Shown in pieces: positions 7,895 to 15,699 of a DNA stretch of 43,533 nt. Numbering within the stretch: position 1 is the first letter of the stretch; every line of letters starts with the position of its first letter. The position numbers and the translations under genes were made by a program. Origin of the DNA: an uncultured Bacilli bacterium (lineage in GTDB: Bacteria > Bacillota_I > Bacilli_A > RF39 > UBA660); NCBI GenBank assembly GCA_947625535.1, contig CANQOR010000012.1, positions 1 through 43,533 on the forward strand, read 5' to 3'. Below the pieces are notes generated by a model. It saw only the letters and a list, made by a program, of their open reading frames with translations. It was not told the origin of the DNA and did no database searches.

Positions 7895-8144
7895 TCCTTT
7901 TACAAATCGCTTACCACACTTAGACATCCATGGTGAAACGAGTACTACTTGTATCGCCCCTATAAAATCATTTATTAATGATAATATTAAACTTAAAAAC
8001 CCTAAAATAATCATTGTTCATGGTAAAGGAATGGGTATCTTAAAGAAAACAACTCATGAATACTTAAAACATCAAAAAATAGTTAAAAGATACTATATAG
8101 ATGGAACAAACGATGGCCAAACTATCATAGAATTAAATATCTAA
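7830..8144 (+). CDS. Small Smr-domain protein (start unresolved)
   Basis: The frame encodes a stand-alone Smr domain: 'LDIHGE' corresponds to the DxHG motif and 'IIIVHGKGMGILKKT' to the HGxGxG motif. These are the hallmarks of the C-terminal domain of MutS2, which is linked to branched DNA or RNA cleavage. Small Smr proteins of this type usually begin only about 10 residues before LDxHG. No ATG is there. The longest frame starts at GTG 7830, with TTG 7854 or the non-standard ATT 7884 nearer the expected start. The gene overlaps the end of the kinase-like gene in the +1 frame, suggesting coupling or a frameshift. Confidence 0.8.
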   Translation: MLPILFQPLKKSRTSTNRIIVDPFTNRLPHLDIHGETSTTCIAPIKSFINDNIKLKNPKIIIVHGKGMGILKKTTHEYLKHQKIVKRYYIDGTNDGQTIIELNI

Positions 8145-8167
8145 AAGACCTTTTTAAGGTCTTTTTT
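8143..8167 (+). terminator. Intrinsic terminator
   Basis: AAAAGACCTT (8143-8152) pairs with AAGGTCTTTT (8156-8165) and the T-run continues. It ends the kinase-Smr unit. Confidence 0.88.
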
Positions 8168-8186
8168 ACGCCTCTTTAACTTTTCC

Positions 8187-8215
8187 TTGATATTTTTAAT
8201 GTTTTCTGTTATAAT
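8187..8215 (+). promoter_or_regulatory. Sigma-A promoter (upstream of tandem pair)
   Basis: TTGATA (8187-8192), a 17-bp spacer and TATAAT (8210-8215) with an extended TG form a near-consensus promoter. It lies about 110 bp upstream of the 139-aa gene and is the first of two tandem promoters. Confidence 0.75.
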
Positions 8216-8263
8216 AATGCACCGAAACATCTAAAAAGAATTTGTTAAAAAAATAAGCAAAAT

Positions 8264-8293
8264 TTGACGATTTTTATTTATCTATGCTAAAAT
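8264..8293 (+). promoter_or_regulatory. Sigma-A promoter (downstream of tandem pair)
   Basis: TTGACG (8264-8269), an 18-bp spacer and TGC-TAAAAT (-10 at 8288-8293) form a second strong promoter, 34 bp before the start codon at 8327. Confidence 0.75.
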
Positions 8294-8326
8294 TAAGGCA
8301 CAAAAGAAATTTAGGGGGTAATAAAT

Positions 8327-8746
8327 ATGAAAGGATATGTTTTAGATTATATTAATGAAAACGAATTTAAAAAACTAGAAAGAGCATTAAAAAAATATAA
8401 TATGTTAGCTTATAAAAAATTAAACTTTGAATATTATCCAGCTCTAAGAAATGGTAAATTCGTTGGTGTTATGACAGGTCAAAATAAAAAAGCAGGTACA
8501 GTTAACTATGAGTTAAAGTTACCTAGTGATAGTATGTTTACTCAAGTTCATGGTGATGTTAAATTAATATATACAGTTTATATTAAAGAACAAACTATTA
8601 TGTTAAATACAATTACTCCATCAGATATTTTATTAGAAGGACATAAATCAGAACTTACAACATATAAAGGAATAATGATATCTAAGAAAAATGCATCTAA
8701 AGATATGTTTAAAATTGATTTATTAAAAATGCTACAAGACAAATAG
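8327..8746 (+). CDS. Hypothetical protein with two strong promoters
   Basis: This 139-aa protein is soluble, basic and not recognised. It has a helical N-terminus (about 10-30) followed by beta-prone sequence ending in a Lys-rich helix. An unusually strong ribosome site, AGGGGGT, and two tandem sigma-A promoters suggest high expression. It is monocistronic, with a terminator right after the stop. No membrane segment, signal peptide or metal motif is seen. A housekeeping role is possible but cannot be assigned. Confidence 0.65.
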   Translation: MKGYVLDYINENEFKKLERALKKYNMLAYKKLNFEYYPALRNGKFVGVMTGQNKKAGTVNYELKLPSDSMFTQVHGDVKLIYTVYIKEQTIMLNTITPSDILLEGHKSELTTYKGIMISKKNASKDMFKIDLLKMLQDK

Positions 8747-8771
8747 AATATTATTATATATTCTATTTTTT
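8744..8771 (+). terminator. Intrinsic terminator
   Basis: TAGAATAT (8744-8751) pairs with ATATTCTA (8758-8765), followed by six T. It overlaps the stop codon of the preceding gene. Confidence 0.8.
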
Positions 8772-8835
8772 ATACTAAAATTTGCTTTTTTCTATATCTT
8801 ATATTAAGATAACCATCATTAAAGAAGGGGATAAT

Positions 8836-9444
8836 ATGTTAAAAAAATATATTTTAGCAGCTATTTTAATTAATACTTATTTACTATCTATTGTTGCTTT
8901 ATTATATGGTGTTATTACTTTAACTAATCTAAGTATTCCATCAATAATCTTATTATCTATAGTTTTACTTATATCTCTAATTATAATTGTATATTTATAT
9001 TTAAGTAAAAAAAAGTTAGCTTATAATTGTGGTATTTTTCTAACCCTTTTATTATTAATAATTACTTCATATAAAATATATGATTTAGATCTAAAATATT
9101 CTTATATTGAAAATATCTTTAAAGAAGAATATGTCTATAATACTTATAATGTTTATGTAAATAAAAGTACTACAACATATGCTAATATTTCTAAATTATC
9201 AGGTAAAAAAATAGGTTTATTAGAAAGTAATTCTAGTAATGTTAAATCTCATTTAGATAAATTAGTTAATATTGAATATGTAACATATAAAACACCAGAT
9301 GAATTATTAATTGCTTTAGATAATGGGGAAGTCCAATCTATTATTATAAATGATATTGATTATGAAAAGATTAATACTTCTTATACTAAGAATAAAAATA
9401 AAATAAGAGTTATATATTCTCATAAAATAAAAGATGCTATATAG
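8836..9444 (+). CDS. Membrane protein with LCP-type N-terminal ectodomain, no LCP domain
   Basis: This 202-aa protein has about three membrane helices (residues 5-30, 36-56, 62-82) and a C-terminal outside domain of about 110 residues with 'LSGKKIGLLESNSSNVKSHL' and '...SIIINDIDYEKI'. The layout resembles the N-terminus of some Bacilli LytR-CpsA-Psr (LCP) proteins, where a small binding-protein-like domain precedes the LCP phosphotransferase. Here the protein stops exactly where LCP would begin. ATG 8836 is chosen because GAAGGGG precedes it. It is a paralogue of the product at 10551. A role in cell-envelope regulation or sensing is inference. Confidence 0.65.
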   Translation: MLKKYILAAILINTYLLSIVALLYGVITLTNLSIPSIILLSIVLLISLIIIVYLYLSKKKLAYNCGIFLTLLLLIITSYKIYDLDLKYSYIENIFKEEYVYNTYNVYVNKSTTTYANISKLSGKKIGLLESNSSNVKSHLDKLVNIEYVTYKTPDELLIALDNGEVQSIIINDIDYEKINTSYTKNKNKIRVIYSHKIKDAI

Positions 9445-9456
9445 CATCTATTTTTA
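9432..9456. terminator. Bidirectional terminator between convergent genes
   Basis: The perfect palindrome AGATGCTATATAGCATCT (9432-9449) has T-rich sequence on both sides. It serves the + gene ending at 9444 and the - gene ending at 9454. Confidence 0.75.
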
Positions 9457-10437
9457 TGGTTTAAGTAATAAATTCATATCCAAAATATCTATTTTATCTT
9501 TTGACCCATCTTTATTATAGGGTAGAGCAGCTGATTCATATAATACATATAATTCATCATTTTTAACAACAATTTCTTCCATCATTGCAGGCATTTCATA
9601 ACTAACAGAATTAATTAAATTTAAAGAATAATCTTTTATATCTTCATCATACTTAAATATTTGTAATATAGAAGGACTATCTTTACCAAAAGATCTACTA
9701 AATAAAATATATTTATTATCATCTTTATTATAAAAAGTAAAACCTTGTACTTTAGTAGGTATTCTAAAAGAAGAAATATATTCTAATTTAATATCTCCAT
9801 CTTTATTAATTATTTTAAATTTATTTACTCTTCCTGAACTAAGTATTTCAAAACTACCAGCATATAAATAATCTTCATCTACGGTAATAAAAGAAATAGC
9901 TTCTAACCACGGGTATTGAAAGTTATGACATCCTTTACCAACATAATACGAAGTAATATCTTCATTAACTTCATAATTATCTAAAAGATCTTCAATATTA
10001 TAAGAACTTATATATCCTCCCTTATTAGCTACCCATAATAAATTATTACTTTTATCATAAGCAATACCACCTACATGAGCTTTAATTTTTAAATCAACTG
10101 TGCCTAAACATTCACCATTATCTAAAGCTATATTTAAATAAGAATTACTTTCTTTATTATAATCATATGAACTAGTAAGGATTAAATTATCACAAATAGT
10201 TAAACCTTGGGGAACCATCCCATCATTAATAGGAGCATCTATATCACTAGCATAACTAGTCATACTATAGGGATTATTTAGAAAATTAAAAGCATCATCA
10301 GTTACAACAACACCATTTAAGTTATATAAGTGACGTAAAGTATTCTCATTATTTAAATCATGACAACATTTACTTTGACTAATAAGTAAAGCTCCCGTTA
10401 ATAAAAATGCTGCTTTTTTTCTTCTACTTAAACCCAT
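9454..10437 (-). CDS. Secreted beta-propeller-like protein
   Basis: The 327-aa protein starts with a signal-peptide-like segment: a basic 'MGLSRRKKAAF' followed by a hydrophobic stretch to about residue 20. A Cys pair comes next, but the residue before it is Lys, which is poor for a lipobox. The mature part has repeated beta-rich segments such as 'MVPQGLTICDNLILTSSYDY', 'HVGGIAYDKSNNLLWVANKGG' and 'VDEDYLYAGSF', spaced as in NHL/YncE/SMP-30-like propellers. I infer an exported propeller with a binding or scaffolding role; enzymatic activity cannot be claimed. It is the only - strand gene of size left of dif. Confidence 0.6.
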   Translation of the reverse strand: MGLSRRKKAAFLLTGALLISQSKCCHDLNNENTLRHLYNLNGVVVTDDAFNFLNNPYSMTSYASDIDAPINDGMVPQGLTICDNLILTSSYDYNKESNSYLNIALDNGECLGTVDLKIKAHVGGIAYDKSNNLLWVANKGGYISSYNIEDLLDNYEVNEDITSYYVGKGCHNFQYPWLEAISFITVDEDYLYAGSFEILSSGRVNKFKIINKDGDIKLEYISSFRIPTKVQGFTFYNKDDNKYILFSRSFGKDSPSILQIFKYDEDIKDYSLNLINSVSYEMPAMMEEIVVKNDELYVLYESAALPYNKDGSKDKIDILDMNLLLKP

Positions 10438-10550
10438 TTAATCACCTACTTCAGTGTAGTATATCAAAAAAACGTCAAAAAAACATTATTTAGACCTTTT
10501 ATTTTACAAAAATTATGATATATTAAATATTGTTTGGAGGTAATTAAGAT

Positions 10551-11483
10551 ATGAGCAAAAAGAAATCTAAAACTCAGAAATACAAGAAGAATGTTAAAAG
10601 AAAAGCTACAAAAAAACTTCAAAAAGAAGAACCTATCTCTAATTTACCTGCCAAAAATCCAAAAGAATCCCTTAATAAAAGCAAAGGACGCCAATTAGTA
10701 GATAAAGATAAAGTAAATTATAATGTTATTTTAAAAAAACATAAAACTGATAATAAACCTAAAGTAACTAGAAAAAATATTAATTTAAAACCTAGTCAAA
10801 ATAAACTCAAGAAAAAAGAACCAACTAAGTTATCCCTAACTATTGAAAAAATAACATCTAATCCAGTTTATCAATTCTTAAAAAAAGTATATAATTTCTT
10901 AGAAAATAATATTCATATCTTATTTAATGCTATCTTAATAATTACTTTTATTGTTTTAAACTTTGGTTTTATTAGATGTGCCTTTTTAAGTACTAAAACA
11001 ATTATATATATTGGTGTTTTATTATTATTTTTAATCGCAATTGCTTTATCATACAATAAATATACTAGTGGTAAAATCTTAACTATTTGTTTATGCTTAG
11101 TAATGGGTATAGTAATCTATTATATGCAATATACTTATGATTTTATAACAAGTTTAAATACCAGTTATTATGAATATAAAAATTACTATGTTGTTACTTT
11201 TGATTTAAGTACTAATTCTAGTATATATAGTATTAATAATAAAAAAGTAGGTTTATTAAGTGATAACGCTACTAATGTTAAAAAAATACTTAATATTAAA
11301 TTAGATGCTAATTATCAAGTATATGATGATATAAATGCTTTAATAGATGATTTCTATGATCAAAAATTTAGAGCTATTATAGTAAATGAAAACCAGTATG
11401 CTTATTTAAAAAATCATATTAATCTTAATAGTCGTGATGTTAAAACAGTTTATGAATTTAAAGCTAATGCTAAAAGAGAATAA
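10551..11483 (+). CDS. Lys-rich membrane protein, paralogue of the 8836 product
   Basis: This 310-aa protein has a very basic, presumably cytoplasmic tail (1-115), then three or four membrane helices (about 122-200) and a C-terminal outside domain with 'NKKVGLLSDNATNVKKIL' and 'RAIIVNENQYAYL', clearly matching the ectodomain of the gene at 8836. The basic tail could bind nucleic acid, ribosomes or acidic lipid. Like its paralogue, it ends where an LCP domain would start in full-length relatives. GGAGGT lies 9 bp before the ATG. The sequence upstream (10438-10550) separates it from the divergent propeller gene. Confidence 0.65.
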   Translation: MSKKKSKTQKYKKNVKRKATKKLQKEEPISNLPAKNPKESLNKSKGRQLVDKDKVNYNVILKKHKTDNKPKVTRKNINLKPSQNKLKKKEPTKLSLTIEKITSNPVYQFLKKVYNFLENNIHILFNAILIITFIVLNFGFIRCAFLSTKTIIYIGVLLLFLIAIALSYNKYTSGKILTICLCLVMGIVIYYMQYTYDFITSLNTSYYEYKNYYVVTFDLSTNSSIYSINNKKVGLLSDNATNVKKILNIKLDANYQVYDDINALIDDFYDQKFRAIIVNENQYAYLKNHINLNSRDVKTVYEFKANAKRE

Positions 11484-11509
11484 ATACTATAAACGTATTT
11501 ATTTTTTTT
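11479..11509 (+). terminator. Intrinsic terminator
   Basis: AATAAATAC (11479-11487) pairs with GTATTTATT (11495-11503), followed by a T-run. It overlaps the stop codon of the 310-aa gene. Confidence 0.75.
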
Positions 11510-11594
11510 ACATCTAACTTTACGTGGTCTATAAAGGATTTATTAATTTTGTAAAACAAATGTACGATTTGCTATTTATTTAAATCTTTCTAAT

Positions 11595-11603
11595 TGATAT
11601 AAT
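11595..11603 (+). promoter_or_regulatory. Extended -10 promoter for the YqzL-like gene
   Basis: TG-A-TATAAT (11595-11603) lies 55 bp upstream of the small gene at 11659. No good -35 is seen, as is common for extended -10 promoters. Confidence 0.55.
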
Positions 11604-11658
11604 TAAATAGAATAAAGGTAGAGTTTTATTCAAATATCAAAAAGAAAGAAGGGTAAAT

Positions 11659-11763
11659 ATGACTAGTAAAGAAGCATGGGAGATATTCCGTCTAAGTGGT
11701 AATATAATTGATTATTTAGTATATCTAAAAATTAAACTAGCTGAATATAATAAATTATGTTAA
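11659..11763 (+). CDS. YqzL-like small protein
   Basis: This 34-aa gene begins at ATG 11659 after a GAAGGG ribosome site. The N-terminal 'SKEAWEIFRLSGNIIDYL' fits the pattern of the YqzL-type family of tiny Firmicutes proteins ('W..F..TGNI..YL..K'). In Bacillus, yqzL lies beside recO; here it is 42 bp upstream of an RDD membrane protein gene. It is probably a single amphipathic helix of unknown function. The recognition rests on a short motif, so the family name is moderately sure, but the ribosome site, promoter and conserved pattern support a real gene. Confidence 0.7.
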   Translation: MTSKEAWEIFRLSGNIIDYLVYLKIKLAEYNKLC

Positions 11764-11804
11764 TATCAAAATAATTTGCTATAATAGTAAGTGAAGGTGT
11801 ATAT

Positions 11805-12410
11805 ATGAAAGTTAAAAGAATCGTTGCTTTTTGTCTAGATTTATTTTTTGTTTATATAATTTCTTCTTTTATCTTTATTTTAATATTTAGTAATAGTAAA
11901 GCAACTGAGTATGAAAAATTACTAAATGAATATAGCGATATCGTTTTAAAAAGTACTAGTGGTTCTAGTGATATTGACGAAGAAGAATTATTAGATATAA
12001 CATATGAAATGCAAGTAGCAACAAAACCATTACTTATTATTAGAATAGGTGTCTTAATATTATACTTTGGTGTTCTAGCTTATCTCCTTAAAGGGCAAAC
12101 ACTAGGTAAAAAAATATTAAAATTACAAGTAGTACCTAACAAAGGGTCTACTTTAAATCCTGGTTTATTTATTTTAAGAAGTGTTATCATAACAAACTTA
12201 GTATTTGAAACAATAAGTCTTATTTTATTAATTTATTGTTCTAAAAATACTTACTTTGAATATAATTCTTTAATAGCTAATTTAGGTGATTTACTATACA
12301 TAATTATCATTGGTTGTATAATCCTTAGAGATGACGAACGTGGTTTACATGACTTAATATGTAATACTAAAGTAATAAGTACTAAAAAACAAAGCGAAAA
12401 TAGTTTATAA
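11805..12410 (+). CDS. RDD family membrane protein
   Basis: This 201-aa integral membrane protein has an RDD domain: an N-terminal helix (5-27, 'KRIVAFCLDLFFVYII'), a second near 80-100, 'LKGQTLGKKILKLQVV' (about 101-116), and the C-terminal 'RDDERGLHDLICNTKVI' that closes RDD domains. Some RDD proteins transport osmolytes or ions, but most are uncharacterised. An acidic/Ser loop (about 35-70) separates the first two helices. The ATG at 11805 follows GAAGGTG. It is probably co-transcribed with the YqzL-like gene. Confidence 0.88.
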   Translation: MKVKRIVAFCLDLFFVYIISSFIFILIFSNSKATEYEKLLNEYSDIVLKSTSGSSDIDEEELLDITYEMQVATKPLLIIRIGVLILYFGVLAYLLKGQTLGKKILKLQVVPNKGSTLNPGLFILRSVIITNLVFETISLILLIYCSKNTYFEYNSLIANLGDLLYIIIIGCIILRDDERGLHDLICNTKVISTKKQSENSL

Positions 12411-12432
12411 CTTAAACTATTTTTCTTTTTTT
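12397..12432 (+). terminator. Intrinsic terminator
   Basis: An 11-bp stem AAAATAGTTTA/TAAACTATTTT (12397-12407 with 12413-12423) is followed by CTTTTTTTT. It overlaps the RDD stop codon. Confidence 0.85.
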
Positions 12433-12478
12433 TATAAGCAATTTATATTATAATAAAAAAGAATAGAGGATTGTTTAT

Positions 12479-13807
12479 ATGAATAAAAAGAATATAAGTC
12501 ATAAAAAATTTGTGGAAACATATGAAAAAAATATCAAAGAATATCGTCAAGAGTATTATAAGAATATAGTAAGATCTACTAGTTCTAATAATGCTTCAAT
12601 GATCTATCTTATCTTTTACTTAATTCCTATTATATTAAGTATTTTAATTATCTTTTTAGGTAATTTTAGTATTATAAGTCATGTAATAGGACTTTTATCT
12701 ATTATTATAACTAATATTATTCTTAAAATAATGAGTTCTATTCTTAATTTAGATTCTAAAAGTAATTACTTAAACGAAATAAGAAAACTAGGTTTCTTAA
12801 GTGTCGAAGATTATGAAAAGAAATTAAAAAAATATGTAACTGGTCCAGGCGGCTATTACGAATATCTTTTAAAAGACATAATGGATAAATATAATATTAA
12901 TGAAAAAACTAGAAAAATAAGTGGCATTCATGGTGAATTATATTATATATGGACAAATGCTAATCAAGATAAAATCCTTTTATTAAACTCTCGTACTTCT
13001 GATAAACCAGAAATAATCTCTATTAGATTTGTTAATATTAGATATTTTCGTATTGATTACACTAAAAAAATGATTGTTTTAAAAACAGATATGGAAGATT
13101 TCTATTTTACTTTAGATGCTTTAGATACTTTAAATGAATTTATTAAAGAAAAAAGATTTGAAAATATTAAAGAATTTACTCCTGAAAACCATATAAATGA
13201 TTTTGAATTATATATGCATAATATAAAAAATGAAATCGATAAAGAAGGTAAAAGTAATGATAGTGATTTAACTATAGAATTATCTAAAATAGTTATTTGC
13301 ATCATAGCTGTTGCTGTTATTATCTTTCTAAAAAATGCTTCTAATAAATTTACTTGGTTCTTTATTTTAGCTGATATAATAACTTTTATCACCTTTGCCA
13401 ATGCTACAAAAGAAATAACTTCTTATAAAAAAAGAAGTTATAAAAAAGATGATGACTATATAAAAATAATTAATACTAATCCTGAATGCATCGAAAGATT
13501 TGATGAACTTAAATTTGCTTTAGGTATCAAACCTGAATATGATCGTGTTTACACCAAAGAAGGAGCTTGCTATCTTACATGGGTTGCTAATGGTTACTTC
13601 CATGTCTTCTTAAATTTAATTTACTTTAATGTCGTTTATATGGCTGTTAAAGTAAGTGATGTCTTATATTTTAAAAGAGAAGGTGGCGAATGTATCGTTA
13701 AATTAAAAGATAAAACTTTATCATTTACTAAAGACGCTGAAAAAATATTTGCTAAAATATTGCCAAATAAAGATTATGAATGGATAAAGGGTATCCAAAG
13801 TCGATAG
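12479..13807 (+). CDS. Internally duplicated membrane protein
   Basis: I do not recognise this 442-aa protein, but it has two similar halves. Each has a pair of membrane helices (about 42-87 and 264-305), then a soluble domain ending in a strand-helix pattern: 'IDYTKKMIVLKTDMEDFYF ... NEFI' in the first half and 'LYFKREGGECIVKLKDKTL ... KIF' in the second. That pattern resembles bacterial PH-like (YcxB/YxeI-type) domains after membrane helices. It suggests a tandem PH-like membrane protein; function unknown. AGAGGATTG precedes the ATG. It is followed closely by the 499-aa gene. Confidence 0.6.
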   Translation: MNKKNISHKKFVETYEKNIKEYRQEYYKNIVRSTSSNNASMIYLIFYLIPIILSILIIFLGNFSIISHVIGLLSIIITNIILKIMSSILNLDSKSNYLNEIRKLGFLSVEDYEKKLKKYVTGPGGYYEYLLKDIMDKYNINEKTRKISGIHGELYYIWTNANQDKILLLNSRTSDKPEIISIRFVNIRYFRIDYTKKMIVLKTDMEDFYFTLDALDTLNEFIKEKRFENIKEFTPENHINDFELYMHNIKNEIDKEGKSNDSDLTIELSKIVICIIAVAVIIFLKNASNKFTWFFILADIITFITFANATKEITSYKKRSYKKDDDYIKIINTNPECIERFDELKFALGIKPEYDRVYTKEGACYLTWVANGYFHVFLNLIYFNVVYMAVKVSDVLYFKREGGECIVKLKDKTLSFTKDAEKIFAKILPNKDYEWIKGIQSR

Positions 13808-13843
13808 AAATATGTTATAATATGAAAGTAAGGAAGTGGGATT

Positions 13844-15343
13844 ATGAAAAACTATACTGGTGAAACCCTAAATAACGAACTATTAGAAGAAATTAATAAA
13901 CGATGTGCCCAAATATTTGCTGATGGTAAAAGTGCCGTTGACAATAATACAGAAGCGAATTATAAAAATTACGGAACTGATAAATATGTTTTAGAAACAG
14001 ATGAAGAAGAATATCTTTGCTTAATGGAATTAGCTAATCTATTCTTATCATTTAAAGAAACTCCTGCTAACGAAATATATGATTTACCTAATTTAAAAGC
14101 TAAAATAGGTGGTGAAGAAAGAACATTTACTTTAAATGTTAAAGTATCTCAAATGGAATCTTTGGCTAATCTAGCTAAAAAATACGAAAGAGTATTTGAT
14201 AAATCTATTAAATTATCATTTCCTTCTGAAGTATTCCAATGTCTAGATTCAAGTGTTAAAGTTCCAAATGCTGAATATTATCCACCAAAACCAAAATTAG
14301 TTTCTGAAACTAAAGATGAATATGAAAAAAGAATTGAAGAATATTATAAAATGAATGGCGTTGAAAAAGAAATGCGTACAGATAAGGAAATACGTAAACC
14401 ATACCCACATGAACAAGTAGATTATCGTAATGATCCTAGTAAGATAGAACCATCTTATGAATCAAGCTATTATTCGTTTCAAAGTGCTAATGCTAAGAAG
14501 ATTAAACCAGCAAAACCAAAAAATACTCGTGCCGAAGCTGGTGAACCAATCGTTGTAACAAGTTCTGAAGCTTTAGATGACATACCATTAAGTAATGGTG
14601 TAGGTCATGGTATTAAAGGTATTTTTGGTAGTTTAAAAAACCCTGACGCTCGTAAAAAAGTTAAATATGCCTTAATTGTAACAGCAGCAGCTGCTTTAGG
14701 TATTACTTTAGTAGCAAATGTTCCAATTGTTGCTGCAAGCTTACCTGCTGTTGGTATTTATGGCTTATATAGATATTTAAAGAAACGTAAAGGACGTAAA
14801 AAAGCTCCTGCTGAACCAGAAGATGAACCAGAGATACCAACTGATGATGAGCCAGCTCATGCTCCAGAACCAACAGGTACACCAACTGGAACACCTACAA
14901 GGGAACCTGCTCCAGCGCCTAGAACACCAACTGGAACTCCAACAAGAGAACCAGCCCCAGTGCCACATGGTACTGATGGAAAAGATGGAGGAGCTGAAAC
15001 CGGAACACCAGCTCCAGCAACTCCACCAACAAGAAGACCAAGAACTCCTAGAGTTCCAGCTCCAACACCTACAATAGATGTTGATTTAGAAGCAGCGTTA
15101 CGTGAATTAAATATTGATGTTGAAAGTTCAAAAAGTTTAGATAATGAAATACTAATTACAACAAATGAACTACAAAGTTTAGAACCAACTCCAGAAAACG
15201 CTGAAAGAATTAGAAACCTACAAGAAAAACTAAATAGTTTAAATAATGAAAGAAGACAATATTTATTAAATCTTCAAAAGAGAATCGCTCAAATCTATAA
15301 TGGCTATGGATTAAATCAAGGAGATGGAGGCCCTACACTATGA
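13844..15343 (+). CDS. Membrane protein with Pro/Thr-rich repeat linker and coiled coil
   Basis: The 499-aa protein has four parts. Residues 1-120 are an acidic helical region and 130-250 are charged. A hydrophobic Ala/Val segment (about 275-312) is flanked by Lys/Arg. A Pro/Thr/Glu/Ala linker (about 325-410) carries the repeat 'PTGTPTREPAPxP' twice. A coiled-coil-like tail (about 415-490) ends the protein. The linker is much richer in G+C than its surroundings. The organisation looks like a membrane-anchored protein with an extended spacer, as in surface or envelope proteins. It ends in ATGA, overlapping the next gene by 4 bp. AAGGAAGTGGG precedes the ATG. Confidence 0.65.
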   Translation: MKNYTGETLNNELLEEINKRCAQIFADGKSAVDNNTEANYKNYGTDKYVLETDEEEYLCLMELANLFLSFKETPANEIYDLPNLKAKIGGEERTFTLNVKVSQMESLANLAKKYERVFDKSIKLSFPSEVFQCLDSSVKVPNAEYYPPKPKLVSETKDEYEKRIEEYYKMNGVEKEMRTDKEIRKPYPHEQVDYRNDPSKIEPSYESSYYSFQSANAKKIKPAKPKNTRAEAGEPIVVTSSEALDDIPLSNGVGHGIKGIFGSLKNPDARKKVKYALIVTAAAALGITLVANVPIVAASLPAVGIYGLYRYLKKRKGRKKAPAEPEDEPEIPTDDEPAHAPEPTGTPTGTPTREPAPAPRTPTGTPTREPAPVPHGTDGKDGGAETGTPAPATPPTRRPRTPRVPAPTPTIDVDLEAALRELNIDVESSKSLDNEILITTNELQSLEPTPENAERIRNLQEKLNSLNNERRQYLLNLQKRIAQIYNGYGLNQGDGGPTL

Positions 15344-15666
15344 TGAAAGAAGATAATGTAATTACTTTAGCAAATGGTGGAAGATACCTATTACTACATA
15401 ATTTAGGTGATGTAGATGGTAAAAATTATTTCTATGCTGTAGGTATGAGTCCAGATAACGAAATAGAAGCAGATGATAATCTATTCTTCGAAGTAACTGA
15501 AAATGATGGAAATACAATAGTTGTTAAAGTTGATGAATCATCTGATACATATAAAAAGCTTCTAACAATTGAATTAGTAGATTCAACATTAGAAAACTTC
15601 CCTAACTTTGCTGATAAAGTAGAAGAATTTATTAAAACTATGGATGCAAAAGAAAGTAGCGAATAA
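15340..15666 (+). CDS. Small acidic DUF1292-like protein
   Basis: This 108-aa acidic protein overlaps the previous gene by 4 bp, so it is translationally coupled to it. Its beta-rich core 'VITLANGGRYLLLHNLG...YFYAVGM' followed by acidic strands and a terminal helix looks like DUF1292, a small Firmicutes family often near alaS/yrrK and of unknown function. The assignment is by pattern only. Two consecutive ATG codons (15340, 15343) could both start; GGAGG lies 9 bp upstream of the first. Confidence 0.6.
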   Translation: MMKEDNVITLANGGRYLLLHNLGDVDGKNYFYAVGMSPDNEIEADDNLFFEVTENDGNTIVVKVDESSDTYKKLLTIELVDSTLENFPNFADKVEEFIKTMDAKESSE

Positions 15667-15678
15667 GCTACTTTTTTG
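15654..15678 (+). terminator. Intrinsic terminator
   Basis: AAGTAGC (15654-15660) pairs with GCTACTT (15667-15673), followed by T4. It overlaps the stop codon of the DUF1292-like gene. Confidence 0.75.
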
Positions 15679-15699
15679 TATAATAATGAAGGTGATTTT

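Noticed and set aside
7811-8014. Minus-strand open frame over the kinase/Smr junction
   Set aside because: It is the shadow of two genes with clear domains on the + strand.
14703-15077. Gln-, Trp- or Leu-rich frames overlapping the 499-aa gene
   Set aside because: They are shadows produced by the repetitive Pro/Thr linker in other frames; no ribosome sites.
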